DNA of 64,000 nt from Agarivorans albus (GTDB lineage: Bacteria; Pseudomonadota; Gammaproteobacteria; Enterobacterales; Celerinatantimonadaceae), in NCBI RefSeq assembly GCF_019670105.1, contig NZ_AP023032.1, positions 3,669,501 through 3,733,500 on the forward strand, written 5' to 3'. Under the pieces are notes generated by a model. The model was not told the origin of the DNA and ran no database searches. It was given only the letters and a program-made list of their open reading frames with translations. The position numbers and the translations under genes are program-made. Positions 27,137-35,858 of this stretch are shown piece after piece (the stretch's first letter is position 1; each line of letters begins with the position of its first letter).

Positions 27137-27571
27137 ATGAGTAAGTTTTTCTTGGTCAACTTGATCGCCAGCATAATGCTATTTTCTCTACCCAGTCAGG
27201 CGGAACAAAAAGCTCAACTGGGTAACTATGAAGTGCACTATGTGGCTTTTAACTCCACCTTTATTCCAGCGGAAGTCGCCAAAATTTACGGTTTGCAGCG
27301 TAGCCGATATAACGGCCTGATTAACATTACCGTGCTCGACAGCAAATCGGCTAACAAGACTCCAGTTGCAGTAAACATATCAGGAACAGCGCGTAACTTA
27401 ATTGGTAATCAAAAAAACCTAGAGTTTAAAGAAATTCGCGAAGGCGAGTCGATTTACTACATTGCCGAATTACGTCACAGCAACGAAGAGACCTTTCGTT
27501 TCAAGCTCACTATTGATGATGGCAAAAGCCAACAGCTGCTAGAGTTTCAACAGAAGTTCTACGTAGATTAG
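27137..27571 (+). CDS. Secreted DUF4426 protein
   Basis: A 144-aa protein with a Sec signal (about 1-21, ending SLPSQAEQ) and a mature part of two beta sheets. GNYEVHYVAFNSTFIPAEVAKIYGLQRSRYNGLINITVLD is the DUF4426 family core. It is usually found downstream of yggU in marine gammaproteobacteria; function is unknown. ATG 27137 is favoured because AAGGT precedes it; the frame also has an ATG at 27113. Its TAG stop shares its last base with the first base of a repeat. Confidence 0.85.
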   Translation: MSKFFLVNLIASIMLFSLPSQAEQKAQLGNYEVHYVAFNSTFIPAEVAKIYGLQRSRYNGLINITVLDSKSANKTPVAVNISGTARNLIGNQKNLEFKEIREGESIYYIAELRHSNEETFRFKLTIDDGKSQQLLEFQQKFYVD

Positions 27572-27832
27572 GGGCTGTTAATCTTTGCTGATGGTTTTTA
27601 CAGCAATTTATTAGCCATTTAAGCAAGGCAGTGAGTGTGAAGTTAAGTGGGCTTAATAATCGTTCGCTAACGCAGAATAAATGGCTAAGAAATGCTGCCC
27701 GAAGGGTTCAGATAAACGAACTTTACTCTTTGTTGAACACTTCTCGCTTAGCCCACTAGGCTTCTAAGTGCTCGCCGCGATTAAAGCCCGCTTATCTCGA
27801 ATAAAATTTCAACACCAAAGATCAACAACCCC
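27571..27832. repeat. MITE-like repeat, full-length copy (262 bp, TA-flanked)
   Basis: Terminal inverted repeats begin GGGGCTGTTAATCTTTG (27571-27587) and end CAAAGATCAACAACCCC (27816-27832), flanked by TA on both sides. The same family occurs at 34970-35094 in the opposite orientation. Relative to that copy this one has an extra internal block of 137 bases. An internal inverted repeat (around 27600-27622 and 27677-27698) would fold into a nested hairpin. No ORF of note is present. The left end overlaps the last base of a stop codon. Confidence 0.85.
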
Positions 27833-27933
27833 TAAACAATCTAAAATACCCAGCCTTAGCTGTTAGATAAGGCTGTTTCAGCACAGCCCCTTCGATTAAA
27901 CTACACCAGCCTCTTGTTACTCTAGGACTCAGT

Positions 27934-28533
27934 ATGCAAAAAGTTGTACTTGCCACCGGCAACCCCGGCAAAGTGGCCGAGCTTTCGGAATTACTTAAAC
28001 CACTAAACAAGCAAATTATTGCCCAAAGTGAATTTGCCATAGAAGACGCCGCCGAGACCGGCACCACCTTTGTGGAAAATGCCATTATTAAAGCCCGACA
28101 CGCGGCTAAGATTACTGGGCTCGCTGCCATTGCTGACGATTCAGGTTTAGCCGTAGACTACTTAAATGGAGCCCCCGGTTTATACTCGTCTCGCTACGCT
28201 GGCGAAGATGCAAATGACCATGACAACGTGCTTAAACTGTTAGACGCAATGAAGCAGGTGCCGCCAGCCCAGCGCGGCGCAGAGTTTCACTGCGTATTGG
28301 TTTACTTGCGCCATGCCGATGACCCAGCGCCGCTAATTTGCCACGGTAAATGGCGCGGTAGCATAACCGAAGAAATTCATGGTGCTGGCGGCTTTGGCTA
28401 TGACCCGGTATTTTGGGTTGAACAACATCAAGCAACGTCTGCTCAAATCAGCAAGGCAGAAAAAAACGCCCTTAGCCATCGCGGTATTGCGTTACGCCAG
28501 TTGTTGGCGCAAATGGAAGCGCAAGCATGCTAA
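27934..28533 (+). CDS. rdgB: dITP/XTP pyrophosphatase
   Basis: A 199-aa Ham1-family nucleotide pyrophosphatase. [13 protein letters not shown] at the start, [39 protein letters not shown] and the closing [15 protein letters not shown] motif are all present. It removes dITP, XTP and dHAPTP so they are not built into DNA. The last 7 bases overlap hemW. The 101 bases before the start, after the repeat, must hold any promoter specific to it. Confidence 0.97.
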   Translation: MQKVVLATGNPGKVAELSELLKPLNKQIIAQSEFAIEDAAETGTTFVENAIIKARHAAKITGLAAIADDSGLAVDYLNGAPGLYSSRYAGEDANDHDNVLKLLDAMKQVPPAQRGAEFHCVLVYLRHADDPAPLICHGKWRGSITEEIHGAGGFGYDPVFWVEQHQATSAQISKAEKNALSHRGIALRQLLAQMEAQAC

Positions 28534-29681
28534 GGCTTAGCCCAGCACTTAGCCTTTACGTTCACGTGCCTTGGTGCGTGCAAAAATGCCCCTATTGCGA
28601 TTTTAACTCCCATGGCCTCAAACAAGACTTACCTGAAGCCGACTACATACAAGCCCTGCTGGCCGACTTAGATGCAGACTTAGCCCGCTTTCCGGCCTTA
28701 CATGGCCGAGCCTTGCACAGTATTTTCATTGGCGGAGGCACCCCTAGCCTGCTGTCTGCCCAAGCTATCAGCGATTTATTGCAAGGCATCAAACAGCGCT
28801 TGGTTTTAAGCCCTGAGACCGAAGTTACCATGGAAGCCAACCCCGGTACCGCCGAGGCAGAGCGCTTCGCGGGTTATTTTCAAGCAGGGGTAAACCGCTT
28901 ATCCATTGGCGTACAAAGCTTTCAAGCTGAGCACCTCACCAAGCTTGGCCGGATTCACAGCGGTGACGAGGCCATCAAAGCCTTTGAGTTTGCCCAGCAA
29001 GCCGGTTTTAAACGCATTAACCTTGATTTAATGCACGGCTTGCCAAATCAAAGCCTCGAGCAAGCTATGAGCGACTTGCAGCAAGCGTTTGCCCTTGGCC
29101 CAAGCCATTTATCTTGGTATCAACTAACGATTGAAGCCAATACCGCCTTTGCTTCTCGCCCTCCCAAACTGCCCAACGAGGATCTGTTATGGGATATTTA
29201 TGAGCAAGGCCACCAGCTACTGCAACAAGCAGGCTTCGAGCAATACGAAGTCTCGGCCTACTGTAAAAATGGCGACCGCTCACAACACAATCTTAATTAT
29301 TGGCGTTTTGGCGACTACCTAGGCATTGGCTGTGGCGCACACGGCAAAATAAGCGACCTAACTCAACAAGCCATCATACGAACAGAAAAAGTTAAACACC
29401 CTAAGGGTTATTTAGCTCCAGAGCGCGAATTTATGTTTAAGCACTGGGCAGTGGAGCAAGATGATTTAGCCTTTGAGTATTTCTTAAACCGCTTACGTTT
29501 GTTTGAAGATATTCCCAAGGCTGAGTTTATTAACTTAAGTGGTTTGCCGCTTAGCAAGCTTGACTCATCGCTTAAAGAGGCAAGGCAACAAGAGCTATTA
29601 GATGAACATGATCAGCATTGGGCGGTAACAAAAAAAGGCCGTTTATTTCTAAACGACCTTCTCAATTGCTTTACCGATTAA
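28527..29681 (+). CDS. hemW: Radical SAM haem chaperone HemW
   Basis: A 384-aa radical SAM protein. The cluster motif is [10 protein letters not shown] (CxxxCxxC), preceded by [29 protein letters not shown] and NLDLMHGLP follow, and a C-terminal HemN-type domain. In earlier annotation such proteins were called coproporphyrinogen III oxidase; the absence of the N-terminal extension of HemN and the motif spacing place it in the HemW group, which binds haem and delivers it to partner proteins. Translation is coupled to rdgB by a 7-base overlap. Confidence 0.94.
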   Translation: MLRLSPALSLYVHVPWCVQKCPYCDFNSHGLKQDLPEADYIQALLADLDADLARFPALHGRALHSIFIGGGTPSLLSAQAISDLLQGIKQRLVLSPETEVTMEANPGTAEAERFAGYFQAGVNRLSIGVQSFQAEHLTKLGRIHSGDEAIKAFEFAQQAGFKRINLDLMHGLPNQSLEQAMSDLQQAFALGPSHLSWYQLTIEANTAFASRPPKLPNEDLLWDIYEQGHQLLQQAGFEQYEVSAYCKNGDRSQHNLNYWRFGDYLGIGCGAHGKISDLTQQAIIRTEKVKHPKGYLAPEREFMFKHWAVEQDDLAFEYFLNRLRLFEDIPKAEFINLSGLPLSKLDSSLKEARQQELLDEHDQHWAVTKKGRLFLNDLLNCFTD

Positions 29682-29689
29682 GCGGGTAA

Positions 29690-30424
29690 TTAAGACTCGC
29701 GAGCGAATATCAAATCCCACACACCGTGGCCTAAGCGATGGCCGCGGTTTTCAAATTTAGTTAATGGGCGCCATTCTGGGCGTGGCACATAATCATTAGT
29801 GTCAGAGGTATTGCTATAACCCGGTGCAGCTTGCATGACTTCTAACATGTGCTCAGCGTAGTTTTCCCAGTCTGTCGCCATGTGGAATACACCACCAATC
29901 TTTAGCTTCTTGCGTAGCACTTCAACAAACTCAAGTTGCACTATACGGCGTTTGTGGTGACGCGCTTTGTGCCATGGGTCTGGGAAAAATAATTGAACAG
30001 TATCTAAACTATTGTCTGGAATACTGTCATTCAGTATTTCTACTGCGTCGTGTTCAAATACGCGCAAGTTAGTAATGCCCGCTTCAACAGCATCGGCCAT
30101 GCAAGCGCCAACTCCGGGGCGATGCACTTCAATACCAATAAAGTTGGTTTCTGGGGCGGCCTTGGCCATCTCTACCAAAGACGCTCCCATACCAAAACCA
30201 ATTTCTAGTACGGTTTTTGCCTCGCGACCAAACACATCCGCCAGTGAGTAGTTGCTGGCTTGGTGGTCTAAGCCCATTTGCGGCCAAAACTCTGTTAATG
30301 CCTTTTCTTGGCGTTTAGTTAAACGGCCTTCGCGCTTAACAAAGCTGCGAATTTTACGAAGACGTTTATCTTCAACTTGCTCTTGAGAAGCCTCAGGTGC
30401 TTGGTTTTGGTCTTGCTCGCTCAT
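29690..30424 (-). CDS. trmB: tRNA (guanine-N7)-methyltransferase
   Basis: A 244-aa enzyme making m7G46 in tRNA. The SAM motif is [14 protein letters not shown], followed by [13 protein letters not shown] and the hallmark [17 protein letters not shown]. The C-terminal [16 protein letters not shown] is the TrmB tail motif. A Gln/Glu-rich N-terminal 20 residues is a mild extension. It is convergent with hemW, 8 bases apart, with no terminator between them. Confidence 0.97.
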   Translation of the reverse strand: MSEQDQNQAPEASQEQVEDKRLRKIRSFVKREGRLTKRQEKALTEFWPQMGLDHQASNYSLADVFGREAKTVLEIGFGMGASLVEMAKAAPETNFIGIEVHRPGVGACMADAVEAGITNLRVFEHDAVEILNDSIPDNSLDTVQLFFPDPWHKARHHKRRIVQLEFVEVLRKKLKIGGVFHMATDWENYAEHMLEVMQAAPGYSNTSDTNDYVPRPEWRPLTKFENRGHRLGHGVWDLIFARES

Positions 30425-30500
30425 GATATTTCCAGACTAGATATTGCAGGGACATTCTAAATGTAGAACAGGGCTGGCATTATCCAAAGTTCTCGCCGTT

Positions 30501-30527
30501 GTGCAAGCTTTGCACGCTAAAGCTTGC
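30501..30527. other. Overlapping palindromes upstream of trmB
   Basis: GTGCAAGCTTTGCAC (30501-30515) is a palindrome around GCT. GCAAGCTTT (30503-30511) also pairs with AAAGCTTGC (30519-30527). The two foldings exclude each other. The site lies about 80 bases before the trmB start and about 45 bases after the DUF1272 stop on the same strand. It may be a weak terminator or a protein site; there is no T run. Confidence 0.4.
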
Positions 30528-30568
30528 AATGTTTTGCAGCAAAAATCAGCTCGAAAGGTAAACAGCCC

Positions 30569-30877
30569 CTAGCGTTTATTTGGCGCTAGCGTCCCTACTC
30601 GCTCAATTAAACTTTTTTGCTGACTGAGGTTTACCGCTTTAATCACCACTCGCTTACCCGCCGGGTAATGGCTCAAGTTATTGCCATTCACCCAATCAGC
30701 TTCTGGCCGAATAGGCCTAGAACAAAACCCGCCACCGCAATTTGGGCAAACATTAGCTAAAACGGTTTCCACACATTCTTTACAAAAAGTGCACTCAAAG
30801 GAGCAAATCATCGCGTTGGTTGCATTGGCTGCTAAGGGTGTTTCGCAGTGCTCGCAACAAGGTCTAAGTTCTAACAT
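30569..30877 (-). CDS. DUF1272 zinc-ribbon-like protein
   Basis: A 102-aa small cytoplasmic protein. MLELRPCCEHCETPLA, ICSFECTFCKECVETVL and CPNCGGGF match the DUF1272 family pattern, with at least eight cysteines in CxxC-like pairs likely to bind zinc. Biological role is unknown. The last 40 residues are less conserved. It shares a divergent gap of about 79 bases with the pilin-like gene. Confidence 0.85.
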   Translation of the reverse strand: MLELRPCCEHCETPLAANATNAMICSFECTFCKECVETVLANVCPNCGGGFCSRPIRPEADWVNGNNLSHYPAGKRVVIKAVNLSQQKSLIERVGTLAPNKR

Positions 30878-30956
30878 AGCGCCTCCTACTGTTAGGTTTC
30901 CTATAATAAACAGGTAATGATGTTAAAGCCCAAGCAAAGAGGGTTGATTATTCACA

Positions 30957-31490
30957 ATGTTGGCTATCTCCAAACAAAACGGTTTTACCCTAATCGAGCT
31001 AGTGATGGTTATTGTGATTTTAGCCATATTAGGTGTAGTAGCATTGCCGAAATTCCTCAACTTACGCTTCGATAGTAAAGCTGCCACATTAGAAACTATT
31101 GGTGGAGCAATGAGAGAAGGCTTGCATTTGGTCTATAGTGAAGCAGCCTTGCAAAATAAAACCAATGGCAACAGCGAAATAGACTATTTGGGTACTCAGC
31201 TTCCTGTTTATCAAGGCTATCCTGCGGTAGATGGCAGCGATAGCTTTCAGCAACTGAATACTCAAGTGCAAGCATGGTTGGATATAGATTCTGTGGCCTT
31301 ACCTTCGATCATTGCCAATAATGATGCCGCTCCCTTTTTTGTGGACAAATCGACTGCATTGAATCGAATTTACATCTTCTTTTCTGATGATTTAGCCGAT
31401 AAAAGTGTATTCTTTGATTGCCATGTTTTATATACCAATCAAGAGAATGGCAACGGCCCTAGCGTTACTGTTAAAACATCAGATTGTTGA
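30957..31490 (+). CDS. Type IV pilin-like (MSHA-type) prepilin
   Basis: A 177-aa prepilin. The short leader MLAISKQNG is cut before F in G-FTLIELVMVIVILAILGVVALPKFL, the standard type III signal and hydrophobic helix with Glu5. The rest is a small globular head ending in a Cys pair (FFDCHVL and TSDC), as in MshA-type or type II secretion pseudopilins. No assembly genes are adjacent, so it is an orphan; PilT/PilU lie about 7 kb away. The AGAGGG site is somewhat far (13 bases) from ATG 30957. Confidence 0.85.
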   Translation: MLAISKQNGFTLIELVMVIVILAILGVVALPKFLNLRFDSKAATLETIGGAMREGLHLVYSEAALQNKTNGNSEIDYLGTQLPVYQGYPAVDGSDSFQQLNTQVQAWLDIDSVALPSIIANNDAAPFFVDKSTALNRIYIFFSDDLADKSVFFDCHVLYTNQENGNGPSVTVKTSDC

Positions 31491-31538
31491 GCAAAAAACA
31501 TTAATTAAAGTACTAAGCAAAACATTTAGGATAATTGA

Positions 31539-32030
31539 ATGACCTCCAAACCAAAATCTCGGCAATTTATTGACCAAGAGTTTCATGGCGGTGATGCTCC
31601 TCTCTACGAGGGCCAAGGCTATAGTTTTAAACAAGCACAGCATATGGCTACCGTGGTTTATCAACCTGCCCACCTTAATCCTTCAGCTCCCGCGGGCATG
31701 CAAGGCAAAGGACGTTTAGATGGCACGTGGATTTACAGTGAAGAGCCAGACAAAGCCGAAGGCATTTTAGCCAGTGGTATAGAGCTGGTGATGGATTCAA
31801 GCCTAGAAGCCAATGGCAGTATCGGTTTGCATCAGCATACTCATACCGAAGAGCTTTATTATCTGCTCAGTGGGGAGCTTGTTATTACCGTGGTTGAAGG
31901 AGAGGAGCAGCAAACCCAAACCCTTAAAGTTGGCGACTCCCACTGTATTCACCCTGGACAAAGTCACTTTGTGCAAGCTGGCTCTACTGGCGCACGCTTT
32001 ATTGTGGTTGCCGCCAAAGTTAACAATTAG
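31539..32030 (+). CDS. Cupin-domain protein
   Basis: A 163-aa single-domain cupin. The metal motif is HQHTHTEELYYLLSGEL (cupin 1, H-x-H-x3-4-E), and HPGQSHFVQAGSTG carries the second His. About 65 residues precede the domain (SRQFIDQEF...EGQGY). The role cannot be read from sequence; such proteins often act on sugars or oxidised aromatics. It is followed 11 bases later by an oxidoreductase gene, suggesting one pathway. Confidence 0.8.
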   Translation: MTSKPKSRQFIDQEFHGGDAPLYEGQGYSFKQAQHMATVVYQPAHLNPSAPAGMQGKGRLDGTWIYSEEPDKAEGILASGIELVMDSSLEANGSIGLHQHTHTEELYYLLSGELVITVVEGEEQQTQTLKVGDSHCIHPGQSHFVQAGSTGARFIVVAAKVNN

Positions 32031-32041
32031 GACTTCGTAAA

Positions 32042-32971
32042 TTGCTTTTCAACAACACGCCCGCCATTAACAGCGCAGCGATTATTGGCTGCAACTGGGG
32101 TTTAGTACACTTAGGCGCTTTGCAGCAAAGCCAAGTAGAGGTTAAAGCCTTACTTGATTTAGACATAAACAAAGCCCAGCACCTTGCAAAGCAACATGGC
32201 ATTGCTGCAGCTTGCAATAACATCAACCAATTGCCACCAGTAGATTTAGTGGTTATTGCCAGCCCAGCAGCCTCGCATTTAACGCTTATCGAGCATTTTA
32301 AGAACACCGCGATCATTTGTGAAAAGCCACTAATGGGCTTAAGTGCAACCCAGGCCTTATCGAGCTGGCCGCAAAGCCTATGGGTGAACTATGCCTTTAA
32401 TTGCTTAGCAAGCGCCCAGCTTATCAATAGCTTGTTGGAACCCGAACAACCAGTTAAGGCGCATTTAAGCTCACAGGTAAACTTGCCACTTAACTTTACC
32501 TTAGAACAGTGGTTTTTAGAGACAGCCAGCCATCCCCTATCTTGGTTACTCCATAAACTCGGCGAACCAAAGCAGCTCTCTTCTACAAAATGCCAGGGGC
32601 AGCATGACAATCAACACTTAAGCTTAAATCTCGCATGCAAGCAGCATCAGATTGAGGTGGATTTTAGTTTGGGTGGATCACCAGGCATCTTTCATCAAAT
32701 ACGCTTAACGCAAGGCGACAATAACATTGAGTTGCAAGGCGAATATGTACCTGGTCATGCTTGGCGTTTTGCGCCGGTGTTGTTAAATGGAGTAGCACAA
32801 AATCAAGGGGAATATCATCCGCAGGATTGTTGGTTACAAGCTAATCATCGATCAACATCTGCCATCATAGAACACCTACGTGGCCACATAAGTAAACAGG
32901 AACTACTCGCTGCTGGCGGATTTAGCCCCAATAAAGCGCTTTGGTTAGAACAAAGCCTAATGGGCGAGTAG
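32042..32971 (+). CDS. Gfo/Idh/MocA-like oxidoreductase, divergent
   Basis: A 309-aa protein with a Rossmann-like N-terminal half. VVIASPAASHL (about 63-73) and CEKPLMGLSATQA are the GFO/IDH/MocA landmarks (the EKP Lys). The usual GxGxxG loop is replaced by IGCNWGLVHLGAL, so NAD(P) binding may be altered. The C-terminal half is a beta-sheet dimer domain. The start is TTG 32042. It follows the cupin gene on the same strand. Substrate unknown. Confidence 0.72.
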   Translation: MLFNNTPAINSAAIIGCNWGLVHLGALQQSQVEVKALLDLDINKAQHLAKQHGIAAACNNINQLPPVDLVVIASPAASHLTLIEHFKNTAIICEKPLMGLSATQALSSWPQSLWVNYAFNCLASAQLINSLLEPEQPVKAHLSSQVNLPLNFTLEQWFLETASHPLSWLLHKLGEPKQLSSTKCQGQHDNQHLSLNLACKQHQIEVDFSLGGSPGIFHQIRLTQGDNNIELQGEYVPGHAWRFAPVLLNGVAQNQGEYHPQDCWLQANHRSTSAIIEHLRGHISKQELLAAGGFSPNKALWLEQSLMGE

Positions 32972-33053
32972 CCACACAAAGATAGCGGTTGTTTCTTAGG
33001 CTTAAGCGCGGGAAAATAGCAGCAACTTTCATTATTTGAGCAAAGTGTGAAAA

Positions 33054-33521
33054 ATGAAACTCGATAGTAAAGACAAGTTAATACTCGATTTGCTGCAACG
33101 AGACGTAAGCATCCCGCTCAACGACATCGCTGAACGGGTGGGTTTATCGGCAACCCCTTGCTGGCGTAGAGTGCAAAAACTAGAGCAAGCAGGCTTTATT
33201 CGCCACAAGGTCGCCTTACTCGATAGGGCTAAGCTCAACCTAGGCGTAACCGTGTTTGTAAGTGTGCGCACCTCGCAGCACGACCAACAATGGTTGGATC
33301 AATTCAAGCAAGCCATTCAAGATATTCCAGAGATCATTGAAGCTCACCGCATGAGTGGCAGTATCGACTACTTGTTACAGGTTGTTGTGCCTAGTATCGA
33401 CGACTACGACAAAGTATATAAGCAACTGATCGAACGCTTAGCCTTTACCGATGTAAGCTCTGCCTTTTCTATGGAAGTCATGAAATCGACAACCTCGCTG
33501 CCAACCCACTATTTAAACTAA
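33054..33521 (+). CDS. Lrp/AsnC-family transcriptional regulator
   Basis: A 155-aa regulator. Residues about 1-60 form the AsnC-type winged helix (LDSKDKLILDLLQRDVSIPLNDIAERVGLSATPCWRRVQKLEQ). The C-terminal RAM ligand domain has GSIDYLLQVVVPSIDDYDKVY. Lrp-type proteins sense amino acids. Its effector and targets are not evident. It lies 9 bases before mutY, so the two may be cotranscribed. Confidence 0.95.
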   Translation: MKLDSKDKLILDLLQRDVSIPLNDIAERVGLSATPCWRRVQKLEQAGFIRHKVALLDRAKLNLGVTVFVSVRTSQHDQQWLDQFKQAIQDIPEIIEAHRMSGSIDYLLQVVVPSIDDYDKVYKQLIERLAFTDVSSAFSMEVMKSTTSLPTHYLN

Positions 33522-33530
33522 GCACTTTTA

Positions 33531-34589
33531 ATGACCAACAATCTCGCAAACTTTTCCAGCCGAGTGGTTACTTGGTATCACCAAGCTGGGCGTAAACACC
33601 TGCCTTGGCAGCAAGACAAAACCCCCTATAAAGTTTGGCTGTCGGAAATCATGCTGCAGCAAACTCAAGTGGCTACGGTTATTCCCTACTTTGAACGTTT
33701 TATGCAACGTTTCCCTACGGTGAGTGACTTAGCTAAAGCCGATACCGATGAAGTGCTGCACCTTTGGACCGGCCTCGGTTATTACGCACGAGCGCGTAAT
33801 TTACACAAAGCCGCTAAAGAGATTGCCGAGCAACATAATGGGCGATTCCCCGAAGATATCGACCAAGTTATTGCTCTACCAGGCATTGGGCGTTCAACCG
33901 CTGGCGCGGTATTGTCTTTATCCTTAGGGCAACGCCATGCCATTTTAGATGGCAACGTTAAACGAGTACTCGCTCGTCACCAAGCGATAGCAGGTTGGCC
34001 AGGTAAAAAGCCAGTGGAAAACCAACTATGGGAACTGGCCGAAGCCAATACGCCAGAGCAACAAACTACCGAATACAATCAAGCAATGATGGATTTAGGC
34101 GCCATGGTCTGCACTCGCAGCAAACCTAGTTGCGAGGTTTGTCCTGTAGCCGAAGACTGCCAAGCGCTTAAGTATCAGCGTCAAGGCGACTTCCCCGGTA
34201 AAAAGCCCAAAAAAGTATTGCCAGAAAAACCCACTCAAATGCTGATTTTGCATTGGCAGCAGCAGTTTTTACTTTATCAACGCCCCATGCAAGGGCTTTG
34301 GGGAGGCCTATATTGCTTCCCTGAAATTAATATTGAAGACAGCATTAGTGATTGGCTAAATCAGCATCAAATGAGCGCCGATGCCATTTATGAGCTCTCG
34401 CCGCTAAGGCACACCTTTAGCCACTACCATTTAGACATTCAACCTTCGCTCATCGAGCTTAGCGAAGCGCCTAACTTACAAGTCATGGCAGACAATCAAC
34501 AACTTTGGTATAACATGCAACAAGCACCCAAAGTTGGCTTAGCTGCCGTTACAGAAAAGCTGTTAAAAATAGCGCAACAAGCACTTTAA
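33531..34589 (+). CDS. mutY: Adenine DNA glycosylase
   Basis: A 352-aa enzyme removing adenine mispaired with 8-oxoguanine. [24 protein letters not shown] holds the catalytic Glu. The helix-hairpin-helix ([11 protein letters not shown]) and catalytic Asp ([11 protein letters not shown]) follow. The 4Fe-4S cluster is C-x6-C-x2-C-x5-C ([17 protein letters not shown]). The C-terminal NUDIX-like domain begins near residue 225 and reads 8-oxoG. It is followed by yggX, as in E. coli. Confidence 0.97.
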   Translation: MTNNLANFSSRVVTWYHQAGRKHLPWQQDKTPYKVWLSEIMLQQTQVATVIPYFERFMQRFPTVSDLAKADTDEVLHLWTGLGYYARARNLHKAAKEIAEQHNGRFPEDIDQVIALPGIGRSTAGAVLSLSLGQRHAILDGNVKRVLARHQAIAGWPGKKPVENQLWELAEANTPEQQTTEYNQAMMDLGAMVCTRSKPSCEVCPVAEDCQALKYQRQGDFPGKKPKKVLPEKPTQMLILHWQQQFLLYQRPMQGLWGGLYCFPEINIEDSISDWLNQHQMSADAIYELSPLRHTFSHYHLDIQPSLIELSEAPNLQVMADNQQLWYNMQQAPKVGLAAVTEKLLKIAQQAL

Positions 34590-34635
34590 TTTAGCCTTTG
34601 CCTCCCTTTGGCAAAGCAAGGAAAAAGGACCTATT

Positions 34636-34908
34636 ATGGCTAGAACCGTATTTTGCCAACGTTTAAAAAAAGAAGCCGAAGGCTTAGATTTTCAACTGAT
34701 TCCTGGTGATGTGGGCAAGCGCGTTTTTGACAACATCAGCAAAGAAGCCTGGACCGAGTGGCAGAAAAAACAAACCATGTTCATCAATGAGAAAAAGCTT
34801 AACTTGATGAATCAAGATGACCGCGAGCTACTGCAAGCAGAAATGGTTAAGTATCTGTTTGAAGACGGTGAAGTGGATATTGAAGGTTACACACCACCAA
34901 GCCAATAA
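34636..34908 (+). CDS. yggX: Fe(2+)-trafficking protein YggX
   Basis: A 90-aa small protein. [17 protein letters not shown] is the family start with the conserved Cys, then [20 protein letters not shown] and [17 protein letters not shown]. YggX protects iron-sulfur proteins against oxidation. The mutY-yggX pairing is conserved widely. AAGGACC lies before its ATG. A strong terminator follows, then a repeat element. Confidence 0.97.
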   Translation: MARTVFCQRLKKEAEGLDFQLIPGDVGKRVFDNISKEAWTEWQKKQTMFINEKKLNLMNQDDRELLQAEMVKYLFEDGEVDIEGYTPPSQ

Positions 34909-34930
34909 ACTCCGAGGCTAAACCCAAAAA

Positions 34931-34955
34931 AACAGAGCACCAGCTCTGTTTTTTT
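34931..34955 (+). terminator. Terminator of mutY-yggX
   Basis: AACAGAGC pairs with GCTCTGTT over an ACCA loop and is followed by a T run. It ends the transcript 22 bases after the yggX stop and lies just before the repeat at 34970. Confidence 0.9.
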
Positions 34956-34969
34956 ATTTCTAGTAATTA

Positions 34970-35094
34970 GGGTCTGTTGATCTTTGGTGTTGAAATGTTG
35001 TTCGAGATAAGCGGGTTTTAATCGCGGCGAGCACTTAGAAGCCTAGTGGGCTAAGAAATTGCTGCAAAAACCATCAGCAAAGATCAACAGACCC
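34970..35094. repeat. MITE-like repeat, internally deleted copy (125 bp, TA-flanked)
   Basis: Perfect 17-base terminal inverted repeats: GGGTCTGTTGATCTTTG at 34970 and its reverse complement ending at 35094, with TA on both flanks (34968-34969 and 35095-35096). It is the reverse complement of the 27571-27832 element with the middle 137 bases missing. No coding capacity. It lies 6 bases before the end of the next (minus-strand) gene and 15 after the yggX terminator. Confidence 0.9.
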
Positions 35095-35100
35095 TACAGT

Positions 35101-35724
35101 TTAACGATTAGGCGGCACTTGAAAATAGGCATTTTCAGTGTCTTGGTAAGCGCTTAAATCCACTTCTTTACCTTGGTAGCTCAGCGATATTTGCGCCGGC
35201 TCACTAACAGTGACAGCAAATGGAGCTTGCCCCTGCCATTGCTGGTAAGTGCCAGCTTCTAAGGTTTGATTAACTAAAGTACGCTGCTGGCTATCCACAA
35301 TCCGCAACTTAAGCTCACCATTCACCCTCACGCTAATAGTCGCTGGGCGGTAGTAATGGCGCGGATAGTCATGTGGATACCAATAGTCCCAAGGATCATC
35401 TAACCAATATATCGGTGGTGGTAGCACAATGATAGGTGGCAATATTTCTTCAGGTGGGATCACCTCTTCTGGCGGCGGAGCAATCGGTAGTTCCACCTCT
35501 GGCTGGTCAACTTCGGGTAATACTTCAGCGATTGGAGGCTCAGGCTCTAACTCAGGCAATTGTTCTGGCTCTGGAAAGTCGGGCTCAGGCTCAGGGAAAT
35601 CTGGCTCTGGAAAGTCCATCTCCATGTCCATGTCCATGTCAAACTCATCTTCGGCAATGGCCGCCGTTGGCATTTGGCCAGCTATAACAAGCAAGATCAT
35701 AGCGAGGTAGAGCTGTTTCAACAT
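35101..35724 (-). CDS. Secreted Pro/Glu/Asp-rich protein with RodZ C-terminal-like (DUF4115) domain
   Basis: A 207-aa protein with a Sec signal (about 1-24, ending AAIAEDEFD). Then come MDMDMEMDFPEP-type acidic repeats and a long P-E-P/P-P spacer (about 30-105). A WDYWYPHDYPRHYYRP aromatic stretch follows. The last 75 residues look like the periplasmic domain of the cell-shape protein RodZ: LKLRIVDSQQRTL, then GQAPFAVTV and SYQGKEVDLSAY, matching E. coli RodZ TGQAPYKLKI and YQGKPVDLSRF in order. It has no HTH or membrane helix, so only this domain is shared. ATG 35724 has GAGTCGATT before it; the frame runs on to 35766. Role unknown. Confidence 0.85.
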   Translation of the reverse strand: MLKQLYLAMILLVIAGQMPTAAIAEDEFDMDMDMEMDFPEPDFPEPEPDFPEPEQLPELEPEPPIAEVLPEVDQPEVELPIAPPPEEVIPPEEILPPIIVLPPPIYWLDDPWDYWYPHDYPRHYYRPATISVRVNGELKLRIVDSQQRTLVNQTLEAGTYQQWQGQAPFAVTVSEPAQISLSYQGKEVDLSAYQDTENAYFQVPPNR

Positions 35725-35858
35725 AATCGACTCAAACTTTGGTGAACTCTTTATTAGCCTAGCCATTCAAGTCAGTTAAAGCCATAACACTTATTGCTAA
35801 CTAGCCCCAACACACTTTTCTGATAAGCTTAATTCTCACTCGATGAAGGACTAATGCT

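Noticed and set aside
35429-35745. Gly/Ser-rich and Trp/Leu-rich ORFs on the plus strand
   Set aside because: They are antisense frames of the Pro/Glu/Asp repeat of the RodZ-C-like gene; no ribosome site or family match.
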